DNA of 64,000 bases. Origin: Erythrophleum ivorense (Eukaryota; Streptophyta; Magnoliopsida; Fabales; Fabaceae). Under the pieces are notes generated by a model. The model did no database searches and was not told the origin of the DNA. It was given only the letters and a program-made list of their open reading frames with translations. The stretch covers positions 310,001 through 374,000 of the forward strand of contig JAIUCV010000089.1 of assembly GCA_026724425.1 (NCBI GenBank), given 5' to 3'. Positions 37,061-49,951 of this stretch are shown in pieces. Each line of letters begins with the position of its first letter. Within the stretch, counting starts at the first letter, position 1. The translations under genes were made by a program, and so were the position numbers.

Positions 37061-39170
37061 AAAATGTTGGCTATCGCTCCGAATTTCAGAGAAACAGGCT
37101 GATTCACAGTGTCGAAAAGATGAAGAGAAGAGCACACAACTCCAGCGCCTCACTCTAGAAGCAATTGTTGCACGTACCAGATTGAACTTCATTACGTACC
37201 TATTATATAGGTCAGCACTATTTCTTTCGTGATTTCTAACCCTGTAACCCAGTTCCACATTTCATTTGCACTTCCCGGAAGGATATTTATCGCCCATTTT
37301 CTTTTAAATCTGATGGTAAATGAAGGAAATTTGGTGATAAATATGCTTACGAAATTTTAATTAAATAGCATTGTTTTCCTCAATCTTACTAAAATAGACT
37401 AACATTTTATGAGCCAGGCTTATTATCCAAGCAAGTTTTCCTTTTTTTTCCTAATTTTGAGTTATTTAGAGTTGAAGCTGTTGGCTAATGTGAAGAGAAA
37501 AATAAAAATAAAAATTTGTATAATGTCCGTCATAATATTGTAATTATTATTTAATATTATTTAAATTTTTTATTACTTGTTTAAAGTAAAAATATAATTT
37601 TTTTAAAATTTCTCTTTCTATCTTAATAATTTTGCATTTCAAACATGATATAACTTTTCATTGTGAGCTATTGATAAAAACTAGCCAATACTCGTAATTT
37701 CTTGATTTTTGAGAAGTTGAAATATTGTAATTAATAATTGAACATGTATATTGAGTTGAAAAGAAAAGGCACTGATATTGAACAATGACAGTTTAAAATG
37801 ATAACTAAAAATCTAGCATATATATAACAATGACATGCTATAACATATAGTAATAAAGATTGCAATTCACCAATGGGGTTTCACTACTGTAGAACTCAAT
37901 TATGTTATGTAAATTTTCTAATTTTTCTTTAAGAAAAAGTACCAAACTACAAAAAATGATAATCACCTATAGCAATGGCATTATTAGTATGTTTGGATAA
38001 ATAGTGGAAAGTTTGAAAATCACATTTATCTATTTGTATTTGCCTGAAACAACACCTTATTGCTTTGTTTAAAACATGATTGGGGGACAGAAAACGCTTA
38101 TCTAAACATATACTATGTAAAAGCTCAAGACTGGAGTTGGTAGATGTCATAATAACAACTTTGCTAGAATAATAGAAATATTATCATATCAAGAGATTTT
38201 AACCTTATGTCCTCGTTAAAATTGTTACAAAATGTCTGTAAATGATCAAAATGAAAATTAAGGTCAAAAGTTTCATAACTTAAATTGTAAAAGCATTACA
38301 ATTTGCCCAAATGAATACGTATGTATATATAGATTACTAAAAAAAATAAGTGAAACATGAAATGAACTTTACAAAGCTTATCAAGTTATAGTTAGCAACG
38401 TAGACCTTTCCATCTACACAATTATAATAGACTTCCCCTACCCCTTTCCAAACAAAATATAGTAGGTAATTTCACATGGCTAGTATATTATAAATAATAT
38501 AATTGACAAACTGAATTAATTGTAACTATTGTAAATGATAGATAATCCTAGGTTTTCCTTCTTTTTTTTTGTAAGATGCCCAAAGTGAAGTAATTGTCAT
38601 GCTTGAAAAAAAAGTGTAAATCCTGGTGAACCAAAAAAATTGATGATGCAATTATGGCAAATATACCCTGAATCAATTCAAAATCATTAATAATATGAAT
38701 GAAATGTTTAGCTACAAAAGAATGACTCCATAAACACCTTAAGATATGTGTTATGGATTAGTTTATCTCTATAACATGAAACATCCCTATCTTGCAGTTG
38801 TTAGGACCCTCATTGGGCATGATGACAGGCAAACCTAACCTGGTTCAAACGTGGGGTTCTTGATGGTTCTGTTCACAATTCCAAATCCATTTATCAAAAC
38901 AGATTCATTCATAGGCAAAATAGACGATGTATGTATAGATGCCTCACTACTTTATTAACCATTAGAAACAACCATTACATATACACAATTAAATTGCAAA
39001 GAAAGTGTCTCCCATTCTATTCTTTCAAGTACTAATGCCTCTTTTGTAGCCAAAAGAAGAAAAGAAAAAAGAAAGTATCACTTCAAGGTTAAAAATAAAG
39101 GTTAATTATGACTACTTAATGAAGACAATGTTTGAAATATCTTATATAATATTTGTAGACAAAACAAGAA
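37061..39170. other. Intergenic AT-rich region beyond DDA1
   Basis: Contains the DDA1 promoter and leader just above 37060. The rest is AT-rich with no supportable gene. A stretch near 38860-38960 is less AT-rich and may belong to the flank of the Helitron relic. Confidence 0.35.
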
Positions 39171-39814
39171 TTACACAAAAAGCATGACAAAAAAGATGGA
39201 AGTGTTAGCAAAATGATCCTTATAGTAAAGTAGACTTTGGAAGTCATTAATCCTAAAGGGTAAAGGCAGTAATACCCTAAGCAAAACAATTAAACTAATT
39301 TTTCTTGCTTTCACAACTTTATGTGGTTTTGTTGCAGAGAATTGTGGTGTATTAATATTTGGGAAATCAACAATATCTGATTCAATTGTTAGTCTCTTGG
39401 CTCGTTGCTTCTGTATAGTCTTTGTCATTTTTGATGTAAAGAGTTATGAAATTGTTATGTCATCTAAATCCTCTATATTCGTGTCAACTGAGATGGTCCT
39501 TAAAGGTGTGTACCTAACAGTAAGGGATACATCAGATTCATTATCTATCATTAAGGATGATGTTTCTTAATAATGTATAAGATAACAAAATAGTTTATAA
39601 GAAATTGTGTGTGGTATAAAAAAAATAGTTTCAGAATGTAATTTGTTAAGCTCTAATGGAAGTTATATATCAATTCATTTCCAATGCTTGGTGTAAGTGG
39701 TAGGTGATGAAAATTTGAACTTGATGCTTGATTACGTCCAATTGCTAATAAATGGGAATGAAAGTCACTATTAGAGTGATATCAAATTTAGCATAATTTT
39801 TAAGTAGAACGAAT

Positions 39815-39836
39815 ATGTGTGTGTGTGTGTGTGTGT
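39815..39836. repeat. (TG)n microsatellite
   Basis: About eleven TG dinucleotides, inside the Helitron relic beside its RPA-like fragment. Confidence 0.85.
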
Positions 39837-40770
39837 TACCTTATTGCTTGAATGAGTAAACTGAGTGATAAAGTCTTCGTTGTGGTTGATCTTGGCCACA
39901 ATAAAACTTGAGTTATTTTGTTTGAAGTTTAACTCATCTTTCTTTACCTTCATTAAAAACTTATTGCCAATCAATTCATTAAATTATCATGGGAAAGAGT
40001 ATTGTCGTCCTTCCTAGTATTTTAACATGAGTTTGAAAATTGATTAAATTTAGTAATTCAGATATCAAATTTGTAGTCATACTAAACTTAATAATCATAT
40101 CTTTCGCTGTATGTCAATAATGTGAAGGCATAAAAAGTAATATCTAAGATGCATGTGTGAAAAGGAAAAGCAAACCATAATAAAGAATTACATCAAGAGG
40201 AACTAATAAATTGTTATCAGCATAAATTTCCTATAAGAAAGTTAGTAATGGTGGGCAAGAAAAAGATACTTCATTATATGCTTTAATGGAATTAAGCATT
40301 AATCATAAAATTGATATATACACTGTAATAGGATAACCCAGTGTAAAAGAAGAATTGTATTGCATGAATACATGTAGTCGAAGCAGTAGAGAGTAACAAA
40401 GGTGAAGACTGTGTAGTATCAACAAAGAAAAAAGTTAATTATATATTCATGTTGGCTTAGAAAGATACTAATATTCTGTTAGGTAATTATAATTATAAGA
40501 TTTTATATACCGAGAATGATAGTAGAAAGGAGATAAGGGGAACCTGACAAAGTCTTTTTTGGAGGTCTTGTGCTAGTTTGTCAAGTACCTTAAATGCTAT
40601 ATCATAAAAAAAAAACTACTAATGTGCTTCCAGTTTCATCCACTATGGTCAAGTGCACTTTATATCTATGTATGTTGGAGAAAGGAAAAAATGAGATGGA
40701 ATTGTTGGCTCATAGATATGTTGAAAGAAAGAGATGGAATTGTTGCCTTCAGTATTTTCATATAAAGTTT

Positions 40771-42825
40771 CTAAACTCTATTAGTCATTTTACAAATGTA
40801 TTTAAACAAATACTTGATTGATCTTGACTGATTACATCTTTCAACATTCAAATACTCCTGAAAGCTTTTAAGTAAACTTGGGTTATAAGATACAACAAAT
40901 CGATTATCCAAATGCATACCATTTTTTTCAATGGTCTTACCATCATCTTTTCGCCTATAGATGGGGTACCCTTTATCATTTAAAACCATGGAGTTGACAA
41001 ATTTTTTAAGGAAGTATTTTGTGCATTTTTTATCTTTCATACATGGAGACTTTGGATTTGCAATGCCACAAGACCCATGCAACATATATGATTTCACCAA
41101 GTGGTACAACAGAGGATCACCATTTTTGTCTAGAATCTCATCACTGATAATCTTATCTATATCATCTGTTATGGGGTATTTATTTTCATTTGCAAGGAAC
41201 AATAATATTTGAGCATGTGGCAAGCCTCTCTTCTAGAATTAAATGGTATACATATATGTGGGAAGTAATAAATTATGGGTAAGTATTAGTTATAATAATA
41301 ATAATAAAGTATAACCTATATATAGATGTGGTAGTAAGGAAAAGAATAACGCACATGCAAGTTAATTTACCTGCTTTAACAGTGTTAAAGAACCTTTTTT
41401 TCCTTAATAACTTTCATGAAGTGTTAAAGTTTTAGCTTAAACATTCTACATAGAATGTTAGGATGGTCCTAAGGATGAAGCCTATTTTGTTGGGCAAACC
41501 GTTTAATCTTAGGCCAAGTTAGGTTGCATATAAATGTTAAGAACAAATCAGGGAAGCCTACCCATCTACAAATAGCCATGGCATCTTGGTAGTTTTGAAT
41601 CATATACTTAGCATCTCTTATAGAGCTTGATTGTAGGATGACATGTTTTCTTATAGAAGATGATTCAGTGTCACCTTTGAGAATAACATCTTTTAATCCT
41701 TTATAAAGATCAATTTTGAGTTCTTTTTGATGATTTCTAATATAACTTAGCCTTTGAAATTCTATCATGGTAAAACCATCAATAATGAATTGTTGCAACA
41801 AACGATAGGCATGCAATAAGACAGACACTTCATGACTTCTTGTCATAAGACAGAAGGCAAGGAATTCTCGAATCGTGACCTTTGTTCTTTTTCGAGTTGT
41901 CTGCAATGACCTACTATGATGTGATATATCTTCTCTATAACCATCTTCCCCATATGGAAAAAGAAGGGGATATTGCAATGGGAGATATGATGGATGAAGT
42001 TCACCTATATGTTGTAGGACCCCTGATTAGGTTTCAACAATAACATCCCTTTTGTCAAAATTCAAATTAAAGTCTCCAACCACCAAAGCAACAACTTTAG
42101 ATGAAGTTGGCAAGTTATATTTTCAACCATCTTGCTCTCTCTTGTGAAGAATACGAAGTTGGATGCTTGGTTGATGTAATCTTGAAGTAACCATACGGTA
42201 GCTTTTGACAAAGGGGTTAAACTCATCAAGCATTAAGGTCAAATTGTGAACAATTTGTGGATCCAAATGCGAACCATCATGAGCAAAGCTAACAGGAGAA
42301 AAAGTGATAATGTTAAGAGGGAAGGAGCTGAAAGAAAAAAGAAACAATTAAATTCCTTACAAAAAAAAAGATTTTACCTGACAATAGAAATCCTATTACT
42401 AACTTCATTATCAGTGTCATATATATAAAGTTGGAAAAACCTTGGTTTAGAGTCTTCAGCTGGAAGGAGACTACCAATGTAATGATAATTTTGACCACAC
42501 AAAACAAAAGAGCAAGGACCAAAATTTAAGTTTACATTGTTGTCAATTTTTCCTCCCATGGAAGTAAATGAAAATATCATGTTGTAAGCTTTAATATTGT
42601 GTAAAAAATGCTTTAACTCTTGCAAGTGCTTATTGAAGTAAAGATTCTCCAAATACAGATGAGGAGATTGAAGAAGAGGCAATTGAACTTTCCCTTGGGA
42701 GCAACACAATGAAAAGGCTAATGTTTGAAAATTGGAGCTTCGTTGGTTCTCTCATTTAACCACATTTTACAACCACAATGACAACAAATGTAATTAGGAT
42801 CTCCACTCATCCAAATAATTTGAGA
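40771..42825 (-). pseudogene. Helitron Rep (Helitron_like_N and HUH region) pseudogene
   Basis: The largest readable part of the Helitron relic. Open stretches lie at 42709-42374, 42347-42123, 41978-41469 and 41223-40771, joined by frame changes, stops and a probable intron near 41390-41240. The HUH nuclease motif, normally H-hydrophobic-H in PHAH, reads PHAQ. This loses the second metal-binding His. The downstream CMKDKKCTKYFLKKF and DNRFVVSYNPSLL motifs are intact. Confidence 0.85.
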
Positions 42826-43260
42826 GAGGGAAAAAGACCAATTGACAATGTATTAACATGTGTCAAAAGAAAAATAATATTGAGGAAGAAAAATATGAGG
42901 TTGGTGTGATAAAAGCATACCATCATGCATAACAACCTGAGAACTAATCTTTGGTTCATTGCCTTCTTGGTAGTAGTCTAATATATATTAATGAGTAGAA
43001 AAAATGAAGGAAAAAATAAAGAAATTATAATGGATCATAATGTGAAAAAAAAAGAATAAAGCTTGTCAGGCAAAATAACAAAAATGATAGTTTACTATTT
43101 AAACAAATTAGAAATACAAAAGCGATTATTTAAACAAATGGAAATAACAAAAGTCAAAGTATGTAATACCATAGGTTTGTGCGTGATCAAAATGTCTTCT
43201 AAGATTGATAGCAATATCAGTAACATCCCTTAAAATTTGTCGATGGGACTAATTAAAGTT

Positions 43261-45128
43261 AGAAAATGATTTGTCCATATTGAATCTGGTAGTATAAAAA
43301 TCATATGACAAACATGGAGAAAAGTTCTTTATATTTATAAAGCAACTTGTTGAAATTTGTTGATTGGGAACATGAGTTATATGTGTTTCAACCAGTAAAT
43401 GTGAGTTCTCAATGAGACTTGATTAGCATTTGTTAAGGTAGAATCTAAAAGACAAAGAGGATTAGAAAAATTGAAAGGATGAATAAAAGAAACAAAAACT
43501 GAAAAAGAAGGATTATAACATATTAACCATTAGTCATATTTTCGTGGGGTGACATTTGATCAATGTTTAACAATCTTAAAGATCTCCTTAATCATTTAGG
43601 GTTCATTGCAACACTAGAAAAGTAATTGAATGATTGTGATAATTTTCTAATTTTCTTGCATTGTAATACCAATGAAATAATAAAAGTGTAGTGAAAGAGG
43701 GATTAAATCAACAACAATAAATTACCAACAAAACAAATATAAAGTAGCAAAAGCTATCCTTAGTCAAATAATCTTAACATTCGTGGTGTCACCTCCTTAT
43801 GGAAATAGGTATATGTGGCAATTATCAAATTATATAGTGTTATATTACCAATTTAAGTAATGAGAATAAAAGTAAGGGAATTGGGTATAAAGAAGGGGCA
43901 GAGTGTTTGTTTTGATTATCTTTGTAATTTTGTCCTTTGCTATGTCCATTTTTTTATTCATTTATCTTTAAAGCAAATTCATTCTACCACCAATCCAATA
44001 AAGCAAAGAGTAATCAAATATTTTTTGCAAATTAGTCATTCTTTGGTTTTGTTACATTAGAGATTCGCAGGCGTGTGAGAACATAGACAAAGAGCTGATT
44101 GCATTGAAAACAATTTACAGATAATAGACACAAATTTATAGGAAGTGGCAATGGAAAAAAAAAAAAAGGAGCTAGCCATAAGGAACAAATTTGACAAGTA
44201 TTTATAATGGGAGAAAAAAAACTGACCAAATTGAAGAGAGCAACTGTTTGAGAGTTAGGTCAAGATGATTAAGTTGCGTAATGTTCTTTATGTGCGATGT
44301 ATGTCCAAATCCCAAGCTTAGTGTTTGACAAATAGAGATGAGGAAGGAAGATGAGTTGTCAAAAATGAATATGATGAGAGGTGTGCAATACCCATGGAGG
44401 AAAAGTTAGTTGTAGGTGAAGCAATAATGATTCTAACTTTTAAAAAGGGATAGAAAATGACTCTACAAGAAGGAGGGAATCGAAAAAAAAAAATATTTAC
44501 ATTTATCTATCTATCTATCTATATATAACGATGTTATAGAGTCAAAGGTGGATGCCGAACTGCAGAGGCAAGTTAAAAATGAGTGGAGGTGAGAAGTGAT
44601 AGTACAATATGATGTGACTGAAATTTGTGAAATAAAAAATGTATATATTGATATATTTATATATCAATAGATTGATAGATGATAGGTTTAATATATCGAT
44701 ATATGTTATATATATATGTATATATATACGTATGTGGTTAGGATATATGGATAGAAGGCTATGAAAGAAGCTACATGGAGCCAGAGGTGCGGAGAAGCTT
44801 TGAACTTATGAATGGTTCGGCATCCACAGGTTTTATAAGAAAGTATTGATTTATACTCATTTTGAGTAATAGATATAATGGATTGTGAAGTAGCTTTTTC
44901 TCAATGGGATTACAAATCTCTCACAAAAAGAAAAGTAATTAATAAAATTGAATAAAATAACAAAAAGACATTGTGTATAATTTGATTGAAATATGCGGTG
45001 CTTTCATTTTTTCACATCTCTCTCTCTCTTTTTTGTCCTATGCAAACTTATAATTAGCCAAATTATATATAAAAGGATATTTTTTTTTGGTTTAGTATAA
45101 ATCTTGAATCTAGGTAAAAATTAAATTA

Positions 45129-45222
<94 letters not shown>

Positions 45223-45682
45223 GCAGGAGTAGTTTTAAGGATAGTTTAATTAATTTTAAAACGAGTGGGAATATTAAGATTCAAGTGACGAATTCAGGGT
45301 CTTCCTGTTGTATTGGGCTGGACTCAGATTCAGACACAAATTAGAAGAGCTGTTTGAATATGCAATACTGGACCGTGCCTCATTCCCGATTACGAGTGTC
45401 AAGGCCCCAGGGAAAATGCTAGTGTAATGTAAGTACAGTAACCAGAAGGAATCAATCACATCCATCCGTTCGATAGATCAACCGCTGATCGTAAGAAATC
45501 TACCTAGGCCGAGCAACACGGTAACATTCTTCCTGAAAACCCTAGCAAGAGGCACGGGGTTCTACTTCTAGTTTCTAGGCACCTGTTAATTTCTCCAATT
45601 AATTTTCACGTACAAAATTGAAAAGGAGAACGAGTGGGATCAAGCGGCATACGGAGGAAGAGCAACACCAGTACCAAGAGCC
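43261..45682. other. Intergenic region upstream of the G-patch gene
   Basis: AT-rich, no supportable gene. Contains a TCTA-type short repeat (44500-44530), a strongly palindromic ATATATCGATATAT-like zone near 44640-44730, and the compound AAC/AAT microsatellite (45132-45222). The stretch 45500-45682, with GC content rising toward the ATG, is probably the promoter and 5' UTR of the G-patch gene. Confidence 0.4.
45132..45222. repeat. Compound microsatellite (AAC)n(AAT)n
   Basis: About eleven AAC units pass without a break into about nineteen AAT units. It lies about 460 bp upstream of the G-patch start codon. Confidence 0.95.
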
Positions 45683-47858
45683 ATGGCGGCACCTGAATCT
45701 CCTCTCTGCTATGTCGGTGTCGCCAGGCAGTCTGCTGCTTTCCGCCTCATGAAGCAAATGGTGCCTCTCTTTGTCTGTCTTATACTGTTATTTTGAATTT
45801 GTTCTTTTAGCTTGTTCGATTTGATTTTCTGTTTTCTTACATTTTAGGGCTGGGAAGAAGGGGAAGGTCTAGGCAAAGACAAGCAGGGGATCAAAGGATA
45901 TGTTAGAGTACAAAAAAAGCAGGACACTACTGGTTTGTTACTGATACCTCCCTTGATGTTTATTGCTTACATTTTAATGCTGCTATTATTCCAACTTCCT
46001 TTGCGACCAAACGGAGGATCGATGAACTTTCGAATTGTATAGATGGTGGGCATAGCTTAGCTTTCTTATTTTTGTAATAGGTATCGGTGTAGAGAAGCCA
46101 AACAACTGGGCGTTTGACACTACACAATTCGATGATATTCTTAAGAGGCTGAAAGTGGTATGTCTCGCTTGACATTTCTTTATTCATTAGTGATTTAATC
46201 AATTCTTGTACCGTAGTCACTGAAGTTTGTGTGTGTGTGTGTGTAATTTGCAGCAAGCAGTGCAATCCAATGACACTGGTATGATTTTATAATGCAATGA
46301 TGTTCAGCAAGTTTTACTCTTTTGTCGCATTGTATCATTATAAGTATGTCCATGAAATGTTACAGGCATAGAGAAAAAAACCACTAAGGTGGAAACTGAG
46401 GCTAGTGTTGTCAGTGATCATCCGGATAAAGTTTCAAAAGCTACTAGACCACAAGGAAGGTCTATGTACTTTCTTTTAAACTTGTAAACTTTATATTAGT
46501 TTGTTCTCTTCTAGTTAACTAATATTACATGATTATTGCATTGCCTGATTTTCAGATACAAGAGAAGAGAGAGAGGAAAGCTTGTCTCTGAATATTCTCT
46601 AAAGGATCTCGAAGGAATTCTTGTGAGTTCTAAACATAGATAAGCCATTCATTGTAAAGATATAAATTTATGGGTCATAGGATCTATCGCAATTTCTCTT
46701 TGCTGTTTTGGTTGGCAGCGGAGATGCTGCGTAGCCACAATTTAATGCAATGAATATTGAATTTCTTTTTCAATTAAATATTGTATATAGTGGCTAATGC
46801 TGTCTGACTTTGTAGATTCATGAAAGAAGTGAAATCAATGAAATATATTTATATTCCATTTGTAATAAGATGCTTGATTCATCAAGGTCAATGAATACCA
46901 AATTGAAATCATGGAAATGGCATTGGGTTCTGATGCCAGTTTCTGTGGACCAAACCATATTAATTGATGCTTACTACTTGTGGCTGTTTTAGTTACTAAA
47001 TTTTGGTTGTTTATGGATTGTTGAATCAATAAATCTGCTTCCCTGTCTTTGATTTAATGAACTGCAAACTTTTGCATGTCTATTTTCTTCATTTTGAGAA
47101 TGGATTTCCTACAGCCTATGAGAATTTGATATCCTTTGCATGAAGTTAACTGGTTAACATAGATGTATATTATGAGATCTGTGCTCCAACTTAGGCTCTA
47201 TTTTTCTATTTGTGAATTAGAGAGTCCTTAACTTTTGTCATATTATATTTAATGGACAGAAATTAGTCAGAGAATTTTAATCTTGAATTCATAAAATCCA
47301 TTAGCACAATAATGAGTGCTTGAAAACAAGTTGCCCCTGGTGTATCTTTATTTGGAAAAAAATAAAAGCTTATAGTTTCTTCAATATTAAAGTTTGAGTA
47401 TTAAGCCATTGTCTGTTCTGGCTATAATTTGTGGGAGTGGGACAAGATTTTATGTTTTTCATTATCCAGTCTTTTCCTGGTTGAATTTTCTTAAGCAAAT
47501 CATCATTATTCTTTTCCACATTTCCCTTTTTTTCTGGTTTAATATGAACTAGTCGCAGCATGCTTACTTCTGTTATGTCTGCAACAGGTTAAAAAGGGTG
47601 AAATGTCAAGGTGTCATGATAATTCTGATGGTGAGCTGGACTTGTTAAAGACATCTGATAATCAAAATTTTGAAGATGAAGGTATAATATATAATTGCCG
47701 TGAAACCCTTGTACTACTAAAATTATTAATTGTGATATCACATGTCTTTGTGCTCTTATTTCTATAGTTTGCAGGCTCTCACTAAAAGCTCTTGCCTTTT
47801 CTTGTTTTCTTCATGGTGTTTTTGAAATAATTGAATATATGCGATTGAAATTATTTAG

Positions 47859-47912
<54 letters not shown>

Positions 47913-49951
47913 CATGTTCTAAAAAGCATTATCTTGTAAATGGTTAGAATGGATCTGATCATGTTATATATGCTTGTGATATATTTTTAGGGTATACATG
48001 TGAAGGGTAGAGCTTTTCATAAAGATTGTTTTACCCTGGACAATAGAGCTTCTTTTAAGGAGATTGACAAATGGTTTCATATATGTTCCCTGTACTTTGT
48101 AAACTTAGTCAAAAGAAATTTCTTCAATCTTGAGATTTTAGGTATATTTTCCATAGCAATCTGTTGATGCAAGGAAAAACTGATCTTATGTAACTAGTAT
48201 TAAGTGCATAATGTATTCTCCCATCAGTGTTTTGTTTAGTTATTTCTTGGCAATACTCTTGCATTCACATTATTTTCCCATTCTCTGCCTTTATCAAATT
48301 TATTTGTTAGTGTTCAAATCTGATGCTATCTGGATCTCTTCTATGTAATGTATATTGGAAATAGGAAAATTAAAAACATGTTTTACACAATGGTCTTAAT
48401 GGTGAAAGCCTTTTTCATGTATGAATAGTGATTTTCTTTTTCTGATGCAATATGTAAGGCTGGCTTAGAAAAGATGTATTTCTTTATAGCTCTCTCAATC
48501 AGTTGATATTGCATTGCTACAGAAGGCAAAGTTTGTGATATCCCTCCAGAGTGGTGGGGCTATAAGTATGGATTTGTCTCTGGTGGTCTTCTTGGGGCAG
48601 AATCAAGAAGGAAAAAGTCTTGCATATCTGAAAACACCAAGAGTAGTAGAGAAAGAACTGCATTTCATGAAGATGATCAAGAGAACCTCTACAAGCTGGT
48701 CCAAGTATGGAACATATCTTCTCTTCTGATTTGCTTACTTATTATATATTATGTTATTTTAATTGAACTGTAATGACAGTATGTTCATAAGTAATGTTAG
48801 TTATATAAAGCATTGTTGCTGGTGAGGGATATCTTAGTTCTTAGTATTAATGCTGATATGAATATGCTGCCAGACATAAAGATTATAATGATTGATGTGC
48901 GATGATTTTACATTGACAGGACAAATCCACAACTGGAAAGCAAGGACTGGGCATCAAGGACAGGCCCAAGAAAGTTGCTGGCTGCTACTTTGAGGGTAAA
49001 AAGACCTCATTTTATGATAGTGATGATGAGGATTCTGCTGATATTGGTTCTCAAGAAAAACAAACACAAGACTTAATTAAGGAAGAAAAGACTGATGAAT
49101 CTAGGGTGAAGCTGACAAAGCTGTGTAGACAGATTTTACGCAGGGTGAGAGCTATTTCTTGTGTTAAATTTTTTTAATGAGAAGAAAACCATTTTCGTCA
49201 CTGATTAGGGTCTTAATTCCAGCTGCCTGGAGAATCATTGAAACTGAAACAGCTCAAAGTTCTTATTGATGAACATTCATCTTCTGTTTTATCTGATTTT
49301 TCTTCAAAGAGAGATGCAGTTGCTTACTTGAAGCAAAAGGTATAGTTGTCTAACCTCAGATCACTATTGAACAGTTCTGTTGCCTTTGATTTGGGAGGAA
49401 ATGCAATTACGCTCCTTTCTTCTTCCTATTCTGATTTAAATAATTTTAGATTGATACATCTATTGGTAACTTTCGTTTCTCTTGCATAATAAAATTTGTG
49501 AACGGGTATATTTGGGATTTTGAACTACGGTAAGTTCTTTAACATTATCTTTTCAAGATGTAATTATTTAATGCTGGGTGTATTATTGAACTTGACAACT
49601 ACCTTTGTATACTGGGTATGGGGTCTGCTTTTAATGGAGCCCACATATTTGTCTGTAATTACACTTGGCTCAATTATGAAATGCGCATTCCTATTGAGGT
49701 AATATAATATCATTTATTGGAGATATAGGGTATGCTGGATTGGAGTGAAAATGAGCAAATTGGAAAAAGACCTTGTGTTTGGACACAACATATTCACTCC
49801 TAGTGAGCACACCATCATACACGTACATGTGCAATCATTTGTTTTATCTGCCAAGTTATGACTTATTTTTAAATTCCATTTGCAGCTGGAAGGAAGTCAA
49901 AAGTTTTGTATTGAAGGAAGAAGAGTGAGATTGGCATCTAAGAGATGCTAA
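45683..49951 (+). CDS. G-patch domain protein (GPATCH4-like, plant)
   Basis: A nuclear or nucleolar protein with an N-terminal G-patch, a short domain that activates DEAH-box RNA helicases in splicing or ribosome synthesis. Exons 45683-45760, 45848-45932, 46081-46157, 46254-46278, 46366-46459, 46556-46622, 47588-47681, 48523-48704, 48920-49144, 49223-49339 and 49886-49951 total 1110 nt, or 369 aa. Residues about 14-60 form the G-patch: FRLMKQMGWEEGEGLGKDKQG, then GIKGYVRVQKKQDTTGIG. The middle is charged, with a basic KRRERGK patch and the conserved PPEWWGYKYGFVSGGLLG block (about residue 180). A second GKQGLGIKDRPKKVAG segment resembles a degenerate G-patch. The C-terminus is a small helical region around LKQLKVLIDEH. 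The partner helicase cannot be inferred. The locus corresponds to At1g63980. Confidence 0.9.
47864..47910. repeat. (TA)n microsatellite in G-patch intron 7
   Basis: Over twenty TA dinucleotides within the intron between exons ending 47681 and starting 48523. Confidence 0.9.

Larger units (their letters stand above)
39171..43260 (-). mobile_element. Dead Helitron: Rep N-domain and RPA-like remnants, helicase missing
   Basis: Read on the minus strand from high to low coordinates. A possible leader exon at about 43250-43170 comes first. Then the Helitron N-domain: a Cys/His segment CCHCGCKMW near 42790, QGKVQLPLLQSP (42709), FTSMGGKID, GSLLPAEDSKPRFFQLYIYD, NLPTSSKVVALVVGDF, LQYPLLFPYGEDGY, MIQNYQDAMAICRW and the Rep region GLPHAQILLFL to SIKYLFKYICK (ending 40771). 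Stops interrupt it in several places, for example after IVET near 42030 and twice just before the HUH motif. The Pif1-type helicase expected next is absent. Instead an RPA/OB-fold remnant appears: TIVDETGST near 40640, then LIGNKFLMKVK near 39970 and a further piece to 39171. Element ends were not found. Confidence 0.85.
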
